A DNA stretch of 64,000 nucleotides, taken from NCBI RefSeq assembly GCF_902833055.1, contig NZ_CADFEJ010000001.1:868001-932000 (forward strand), read 5' to 3'. The notes beneath the pieces are model-generated. The model saw nothing but the letters and a program-made list of their open reading frames with translations, did not search any database and was not told where the DNA came from. The translations under genes and the position numbers were made by a program. This document shows positions 59,784 through 64,000 of this stretch, piece by piece. Source of the stretch: Burkholderia territorii. Its GTDB lineage: Bacteria > Pseudomonadota > Gammaproteobacteria > Burkholderiales > Burkholderiaceae. Within the stretch, counting starts at the first letter, position 1, and each line of letters opens with the position of its first letter.

Positions 59784-60315
59784 TGCCGGCCTCCGCGGCG
59801 CCATCGCGCGGCGCCGTGCGCAGCGCATAGCGGAAATCGCAGCGCTTGCCGCCCTGCATGATCGTGCTGGTGCGCGTGAGCGCGATGCGCGGGTCGTAAC
59901 CGTCGATGAAGTAGCTGTCGCGTGCGCAGCTCAACAGATGGCCGATCTCGCCGAGGCCCATCGCGTGATACATCTCCGCATAGCTGCAGCGATGCACGTC
60001 GTAGTCGTAGTGCGCGTCGTCCGCGCGATGCACCTCGACGTCGAGCGCATCGTCCTTCTCCCACAGCACCTGCAGCGCGATGAACGACTGCACGCTCGTG
60101 CCGTCGGGCTCTTGCGCGGCGAACGCGCGGCCCGCGTCGACGGCCGCGCCGCGCACGGCTTCCGCGATCACCGCCTGCGCGCGCTCGGTGCCGAATTCGC
60201 GCTTCATGATCTCGTAGATCGGCTTGATGATCTCCGCTTCGATGCGGCGCCGCGCGAGGATGCCGAGGCGCGTGTCCTCGGGTGCCGCCGTGGATGCATG
60301 GGTCGTGTCGGTCAT
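59776..60315 (-). CDS. L-2-amino-thiazoline-4-carboxylate hydrolase-like protein
   Basis: Protein of 179 aa with the ATC_hydrolase family pattern: an N-terminal helical half (LARRRIEAEIIKPIYEIMKR) and a C-terminal half with CARDSYFIDGYDPRIALTRT and GGKRCDFRY. The family opens the thiazoline ring of 2-amino-thiazoline-4-carboxylate to N-carbamoyl-L-cysteine. The start at 60315 has GGAG 9 nt upstream. An alternative ATG at 60336 would overlap the preceding stop as ATGA. It lies between the substrate-binding protein gene and the M20 hydrolase gene, forming a compact three-gene operon. Confidence 0.78.
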   Translation of the reverse strand: MTDTTHASTAAPEDTRLGILARRRIEAEIIKPIYEIMKREFGTERAQAVIAEAVRGAAVDAGRAFAAQEPDGTSVQSFIALQVLWEKDDALDVEVHRADDAHYDYDVHRCSYAEMYHAMGLGEIGHLLSCARDSYFIDGYDPRIALTRTSTIMQGGKRCDFRYALRTAPRDGAAEAGNA

Positions 60316-60332
60316 GGGTTTCGTCTCCGTCG

Positions 60333-61499
60333 TCATTTCGTTGCGGGTTTCGCGCCGCCGAGCACGTCGACGACGGTCCACTTGCCGCCGCGTACCTGGT
60401 AGATCGTGAATGCCGGGTCCTTCAGGTTGCCTTCGGCATCGAACGCGATGCGCCCCGTCACGCCGGGCCGGTCGATCGCGTGCACGGCCGCGACCAGCTT
60501 CGCCGGCTGCGTCGTGCCGGCCTTCTGCGCGGCCGCGATCAGCGTGGCGGCCGCATCGTATGCGAACGGTGCGTGCAGCTCGATCGGTGCGTGATAGCGT
60601 GCGCGGTACTGCGCGTCGAACGCCTTGCCGCCCGGCATCCGGTCGAGCGGCAGGCCCGGTTCGAGCGCCGTCACGCCGTCGCCGTCCTTGCCCGCGAGCG
60701 ACAGGAAGGTCTGGCTCACGAAGCCGCCGGCGCCGAGCAGCGGCGCGTTCACGCCGAGCTGACGCATCCGGCGCGCGATCGGCGCGGCCTGCGCGTCGAG
60801 CCCGCCGAAGAACACGAGATCCGCGCGCTTGCCCTTGATCGCGGTCAGCACGCCGCTGAAGTCGGTCGTCTTGTCGTTCACGTACTGGCGATCGACGATC
60901 GTGCCGCCGTTCGCCTGCACGCCCTTGATGAACTGGTCGGCAAGCCCCGCGCCGAACGACGTGCGATCGTCGATCACCGCGATGCGCTTGGCCTTCAGGG
61001 TCTTCACCGCATAGGCGCCGGTGAAGCTGCCGCCCGCGTCGTCGTGACCCATGATGCGCAACGCCGTCGCATAGCCTTGCTGCGTGTACGCGTGGCCGGT
61101 GGACGCCGGCGCGATCTGCGGAATGCCCGCATCGCGATAGATGCGCGACGCCGGCACGCTGCAGCCCGTGTTCCAGTGACCGACGACGCCGATCACATGC
61201 TGATCGACGAGTTGCTGCGCGACCGCGACGGCCGTGCGCGGGTCGGATTGATCGTCGGCCGCGACGAGCTTGTAGACGACCGGCTTGCCGCCGATGCTCG
61301 GATGCTTCGCGTTCGCGTCGTCGATCGCGAGCTGCGCGCCGTTCTGCAAGTCCTTGCCGATTCGGGCGGACGGGCCGGTGAGCGGCGCGGCGAGACCGAT
61401 CAGGATCGTCTGCGGCGCGGACTGCGCGAAGGCGGGAACGGCAGCAATCAGCATGGCTGCGGAGAACGCGACGCTGGCGGGAAGAAATGCGATTTTCAT
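60333..61499 (-). CDS. Branched-chain-amino-acid-type ABC transporter substrate-binding protein
   Basis: Periplasmic binding protein of 388 aa of the LivJ/LivK class. The signal peptide is SVAFSAAMLIAAVPAFAQ (about 9-26). The mature part opens TILIGLAAPLTGPSARIGKD, typical of Leu/Ile/Val-binding homologues, and shows VVGHWNTGCSVPASRIY (ligand-loop Ser/Thr) and KRIAVIDDRTSFGAGLADQF. It is first in an operon with the ATC hydrolase-like and M20 genes, so it should bind a thiazoline, carbamoyl amino acid or related solute. No permease or ATPase genes lie beside it; these must be elsewhere or shared. Confidence 0.9.
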   Translation of the reverse strand: MKIAFLPASVAFSAAMLIAAVPAFAQSAPQTILIGLAAPLTGPSARIGKDLQNGAQLAIDDANAKHPSIGGKPVVYKLVAADDQSDPRTAVAVAQQLVDQHVIGVVGHWNTGCSVPASRIYRDAGIPQIAPASTGHAYTQQGYATALRIMGHDDAGGSFTGAYAVKTLKAKRIAVIDDRTSFGAGLADQFIKGVQANGGTIVDRQYVNDKTTDFSGVLTAIKGKRADLVFFGGLDAQAAPIARRMRQLGVNAPLLGAGGFVSQTFLSLAGKDGDGVTALEPGLPLDRMPGGKAFDAQYRARYHAPIELHAPFAYDAAATLIAAAQKAGTTQPAKLVAAVHAIDRPGVTGRIAFDAEGNLKDPAFTIYQVRGGKWTVVDVLGGAKPATK

Positions 61500-61674
61500 G
61501 TGTGGGGCGATGGCTCGAATCAAAACATGAAAAATATTAAATATTCAGCACGAGCGCCCCAAATACTCAATTGTTGGATGCTTATGCCATTCCCTGCACA
61601 ATAGCGCAATTCGCTGTAATCAAAGGATATTTTTACGCTGTCGCTTACCCTGATTTTTCGATAAAATTCGATAC
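61500..61674. promoter_or_regulatory. Divergent promoter region of the solute-binding protein operon and LysR gene
   Basis: 175 bp, AT-rich at both ends. The 13-mer ACATGAAAAATAT occurs twice in the same orientation, at 61525-61537 and again at 61673-61685, where it spans the LysR start codon. AATATT-A-AATATT lies at about 61533-61546. These are the likely LysR contacts. Confidence 0.5.
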
Positions 61675-62568
61675 ATGAAAAATATCGAACAATTGCCGCA
61701 TGATCCGCCGCTGCGCGCCGTCCGCGCGTTCGAGGCATTCGCGCGTCTCGGCTCGGTCACCGCGGCCGCGCACGAGCTCGACATCACGCCGTCCGCGGTC
61801 AGCCACCAGCTGCAGCTGCTCGAGGCATTCATCCAGACGCCGCTGACCGTGCGCGAGGGCCGACTGCTCGCGCTCACCGACGAAGGGCGCGACTACTACC
61901 GCTCGATCAGCGCCGCATTCTCGGTGCTGCGCAGCGCGACACGCTTCGTGCGTGACCGGTCGTCGCTGCGGCAGATCACGATCAGCCTGATTCCGCTGCT
62001 GGGCATCGGCTGGTTCATCCCGCGGCTGCATGCGTTCCTCGCGGAGAACACCGATGTCGACGTGACGGTGCTGTATGCCCATCACCGCAACTATCGAAGC
62101 GACGCGTCCGACCTGTCGATCCGCTTCGGCACCGGCGACTGGCCCGGCTACCGCTGCGAGCGGCTGCTGCCGGGCGCGATGGTGCCGATGTGCAGCCCGT
62201 CGTTCCTGAAGCGCCATGGGCCATTCCGCACGCCGGCCGATCTCGCGCGGGCGCCGCTCGTGCACGACGAGGATCGCAGCACCTGGGTCAACTGGCTGCA
62301 GGGCGCCGGCGTGCGGCACGTGTCGCATGCGGTAGGGCCGATGTTCGAGGACGGGCAACTGACGTTGAGCGCGGCCCGCGCAGATCTCGGCGCGGCGCTG
62401 CTGCGTGCGCCGCTCGTCGAGCGCGAACTGGCGAGCGGCGAACTCGTGAAGCTGTTCGACCACGAACTCGACGACGGGCGCGACTACTACCTGTGCACAC
62501 GCGAGGATGCCGACATGCCGGACGGCGCGAGACGCCTCGCGCAATGGCTGAGGAAAATCGCCGCGTGA
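61675..62568 (+). CDS. LysR-family regulator (GcvA-like) of the thiazoline/carbamoyl amino acid operon
   Basis: LysR-type regulator of 297 aa of the GcvA branch. The helix-turn-helix is at residues about 13-60 (PPLRAVRAFEAFARLGSVTA and ELDITPSAVSHQLQLLEAFI). The effector domain carries the SRSDASDLSIRFG-like NYRSDASDLSIRFGTGDW, usual in this branch. It is divergent from the binding-protein/hydrolase operon with a 175-bp spacer, the standard activator layout. The co-inducer is presumably the operon's substrate. Confidence 0.9.
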   Translation: MKNIEQLPHDPPLRAVRAFEAFARLGSVTAAAHELDITPSAVSHQLQLLEAFIQTPLTVREGRLLALTDEGRDYYRSISAAFSVLRSATRFVRDRSSLRQITISLIPLLGIGWFIPRLHAFLAENTDVDVTVLYAHHRNYRSDASDLSIRFGTGDWPGYRCERLLPGAMVPMCSPSFLKRHGPFRTPADLARAPLVHDEDRSTWVNWLQGAGVRHVSHAVGPMFEDGQLTLSAARADLGAALLRAPLVERELASGELVKLFDHELDDGRDYYLCTREDADMPDGARRLAQWLRKIAA

Positions 62569-62615
62569 GCGCGCGGTTCGCCACCTGCCGGTGACTTGCG
62601 GACGATCATACGCGT

Positions 62616-62639
62616 ATATATGATATGCATATCATATAT
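62616..62639. promoter_or_regulatory. 24-bp perfect palindrome, toxin-antitoxin operator
   Basis: ATATATGATATGCATATCATATAT is fully self-complementary and ends directly before the CGGAGG ribosome binding site of the antitoxin gene. Ribbon-helix-helix antitoxins bind such palindromes to repress their own operon. Its AT content also suits a -10 region. Confidence 0.85.
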
Positions 62640-62650
62640 CGGAGGTTGCA

Positions 62651-62869
62651 ATGAGCCGTATCCTGATCGATCTGTCGAATGGCCAGCTCGACGAACTGGC
62701 CGCCATCGTCGAGACTGAGCAACGCCCTCGCGCCGCGATCATTCGCGATGCGATCGACGCGTATATCGCGCAACACAAACGCGCGCATGCCGATCACGTA
62801 TTCGGCCTGTGGAAGGATCGCGCGGTCGAGGGGCTCACTTATCAGGAGGCACTGCGCTCAGAATGGTAA
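62651..62869 (+). CDS. Ribbon-helix-helix antitoxin of a VapBC-type module
   Basis: A 72-aa protein. The N-terminal half (SRILIDLSNGQLDELAAIVE, then RPRAAIIRDAIDAYIAQ) is a CopG-like ribbon-helix-helix DNA-binding domain. The C-terminal tail (HVFGLWKDRAVEGLTYQEAL) should wrap the PIN toxin. The ATG is preceded by CGGAGG. Its stop (TGGTAA) overlaps a start codon ATGGTA in the +1 frame, the same junction that occurs between antitoxin and toxin coding at 63033. It is autoregulated, judging by the 24-bp palindrome. Confidence 0.85.
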   Translation: MSRILIDLSNGQLDELAAIVETEQRPRAAIIRDAIDAYIAQHKRAHADHVFGLWKDRAVEGLTYQEALRSEW

Positions 62870-63039
62870 ACACTCGCATCGACACTCGAAGCGCGGCCGG
62901 GTATTCGGGCCGCGCGCTTCCGGCCGGCACGTGCTTCGCGCCGCAACGGGCACCTCATCCCGACACCGTGTTCGGTCTCTGGAAAGCGCGTGCGCTCGAC
63001 GGGCTCGCCTGGCAGGAGGCACTGCGCGCGCAATGGTAA
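62863..63039 (+). pseudogene. Chimeric remnant: toxin N-terminus joined in frame to a second antitoxin C-terminus
   Basis: A 58-codon open frame between the antitoxin and the toxin. It starts MVNTRIDTR, paralleling the toxin start MVKALFDTN, at exactly the same ATGGTAA overlap with the antitoxin stop. It ends HPDTVFGLWKARALDGLAWQ and EALRAQW. This parallels the antitoxin tail HADHVFGLWKDRAVEGLTYQ and EALRSEW, and again ends in TGGTAA. The middle (about residues 10-31) matches neither. The simplest history is two tandem antitoxin-toxin pairs with an internal deletion joining toxin 1 to antitoxin 2. Whether the short protein is made is unknown. Confidence 0.72.
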
Positions 63040-63398
63040 AGGCACTCTTCGACACCAACATCCTGATCGACTATCTCGGCGGCCTGGAGCCGGCGCGCGC
63101 GGAACTGGCCCGCTACGACTACCGTGCGATCAGCATCGTGACCTGGATGGAAGTCATGGTCGGCGCGACGGCCGGCGACGATGCGGCGATCCGCGCATGG
63201 CTTTCGTCATTCGACATCATCCCGCTCGACAGCACGGTGGCGAACCGCGCCGTAACGATTCGCAAGGAACGTCGCATTCGTCTGCCCGATGCGATCGTCT
63301 GGGCATCGGCACAAGTGAACGGCCTGCTGCTCGTATCGCGCAACACGAAGGATTTTCCCGCTACCGAACCCGGCGTCCGGGCGCCTTATCAGGCCTAG
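63033..63398 (+). CDS. vapC: PIN-domain ribonuclease toxin
   Basis: VapC-type toxin of 121 aa. The PIN-domain acidic residues are all present: D7 (LFDTNILIDYL), E40 (TWMEVMVG), D86 (RLPDAIVWAS) and D107 (NTKDFPAT), which bind Mg2+ for RNA cleavage. ATG 63033 overlaps the stop of the chimeric antitoxin fragment as ATGGTAA, so its translation is probably coupled to that frame rather than to the intact antitoxin gene 164 bp upstream. It appears intact and active, implying the antitoxin at 62651 still neutralises it. Confidence 0.9.
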   Translation: MVKALFDTNILIDYLGGLEPARAELARYDYRAISIVTWMEVMVGATAGDDAAIRAWLSSFDIIPLDSTVANRAVTIRKERRIRLPDAIVWASAQVNGLLLVSRNTKDFPATEPGVRAPYQA

Positions 63399-63447
63399 CG
63401 CGTCCGTCATGCGTGACGGCATCCGCGCAGCCCGCCGTCGTCACGCG

Positions 63448-64000
63448 TCACACCGCCCGCGCCCACCCGCGCTCGACCGCATGGGCGAGCGTCGCGCGCG
63501 CCAACTCCTGCGTGCTGTCGACCAACGCGAACGGTGCATCGCGCAACGCGCGCGCCGCGATCGGAATTTCCGTGCAGCCCATCACCGCCACGCCCACGTC
63601 CCGCCGCGCCAGTGTCGCGAGCGCGCGCGTCAGGCAGCGCGCCGAGACATCGATCTTCCCCGCCTTCACCGCCGCGATGCACGCGGCGATTTCGCGCTGC
63701 GCGGCCACGCCGGGTATCACCGGCTCGAAGCCGCGTGCACGCAGCGCCGTCTGGTAGAAGCCCGATACCAGCGTGCCGCCCGTGGCGAGCACCGCGACGC
63801 GCCGCACACCAGCCGGCAACGCGGCCACCGATGCATCGGCGATATGCAGGATCGGCGCCGCGCTGCCTTCGCTCAGCCGCGCATACCAGTGATGCGCCGA
63901 ATTGCACGGCATCGCGATCACATCCGCGCCGCAGCGGTTGAGCAGCGCGATGCCGTCGAGCAGCGCCGGTAGCGGATCGGCCCCGCCGTCAATGATCGCG
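63448..64000 (-). CDS. Aspartate/glutamate racemase-family protein (5' end outside window)
   Basis: The visible 183 codons are the C-terminal part of a two-Cys amino acid racemase. The catalytic cysteines lie in IAMPCNSAHHW and VAVMGCTEIPI, and VLATGGTLVSGFY is the substrate-phosphate-like loop of the family. The frame is open to the right edge (reading IIDGGADPLPALLDGIAL at the start), so the N-terminus is missing. The family includes aspartate, glutamate and hydantoin racemases. Its place next to a carbamoyl amino acid/thiazoline operon makes a D/L substrate-racemising role thinkable, but this is inference. Confidence 0.88.
   Translation of the reverse strand, partial: AIIDGGADPLPALLDGIALLNRCGADVIAMPCNSAHHWYARLSEGSAAPILHIADASVAALPAGVRRVAVLATGGTLVSGFYQTALRARGFEPVIPGVAAQREIAACIAAVKAGKIDVSARCLTRALATLARRDVGVAVMGCTEIPIAARALRDAPFALVDSTQELARATLAHAVERGWARAV

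Noticed and set aside
62679-63398. A single long plus-strand frame spanning antitoxin and toxin as one 239-aa fusion protein
   Set aside because: Its first 110 codons are the antitoxin region read in the wrong frame; the real toxin starts at 63033 at the overlapping ATGGTAA.

Overview
The window is about 64 kb of GC-rich DNA that reads like a secondary chromosome of a Burkholderia species, probably the B. cepacia complex. The reasons are the codon bias, the many LysR and MarR regulators, the hydroxyproline and gentisate catabolic genes, and a pga exopolysaccharide locus with its own glmS. This assignment is an inference from gene content. No tRNA, rRNA, CRISPR array, prophage or intact insertion sequence was seen.

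Layout. 1-1722: the 5' part of a gentisate dioxygenase gene, divergent from a LysR gene. 1764-10229: trans-4-hydroxy-L-proline catabolism in two divergent arms (epimerase plus three-subunit dehydrogenase; permease, aldehyde dehydrogenase and imino-acid reductase) around a spacer carrying a perfect 18-bp inverted repeat. 10489-21101: ilvD, two small envelope proteins, an RpoD-like sigma factor, a helix-hairpin-helix protein, MerR, a MarR/DHA2 efflux pair and a succinyl-CoA:acetate CoA-transferase.

21745-29041: a tight seven-gene operon for phosphonate synthesis (PEP mutase fused to a nucleotidyltransferase, phosphonopyruvate decarboxylase, 2-aminoethylphosphonate transaminase). It also encodes a second nucleotidyltransferase, a CDP-alcohol phosphotransferase, an Fe(II)/2OG oxygenase and a flippase-like membrane protein. 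Together they predict a 2-aminoethylphosphonate lipid, possibly hydroxylated. It ends in a rho-independent terminator.

29130-31897: an acyltransferase, a proline iminopeptidase and an unknown small protein. 32107-42931: six minus-strand genes combining permuted ATP-grasp proteins, alpha-E proteins and three transglutaminase-like proteins, one of which has Ser in place of the catalytic Cys. This is an uncharacterised peptide-ligation type system. A LysR gene lies divergent to it.

44627-56540: an AT-rich control region with a 20-bp perfect palindrome, then two accessory envelope genes, pgaABCD (poly-N-acetylglucosamine synthesis and export), a glmS paralogue for precursor supply and a secreted protein. 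56586-64000: a DUF3626-like protein, a cytochrome c, a thiazoline-carboxylate/N-carbamoyl amino acid utilisation operon with its LysR, a VapBC-like toxin-antitoxin locus containing a chimeric remnant of a second copy, and a truncated Asp/Glu racemase gene at the right edge.
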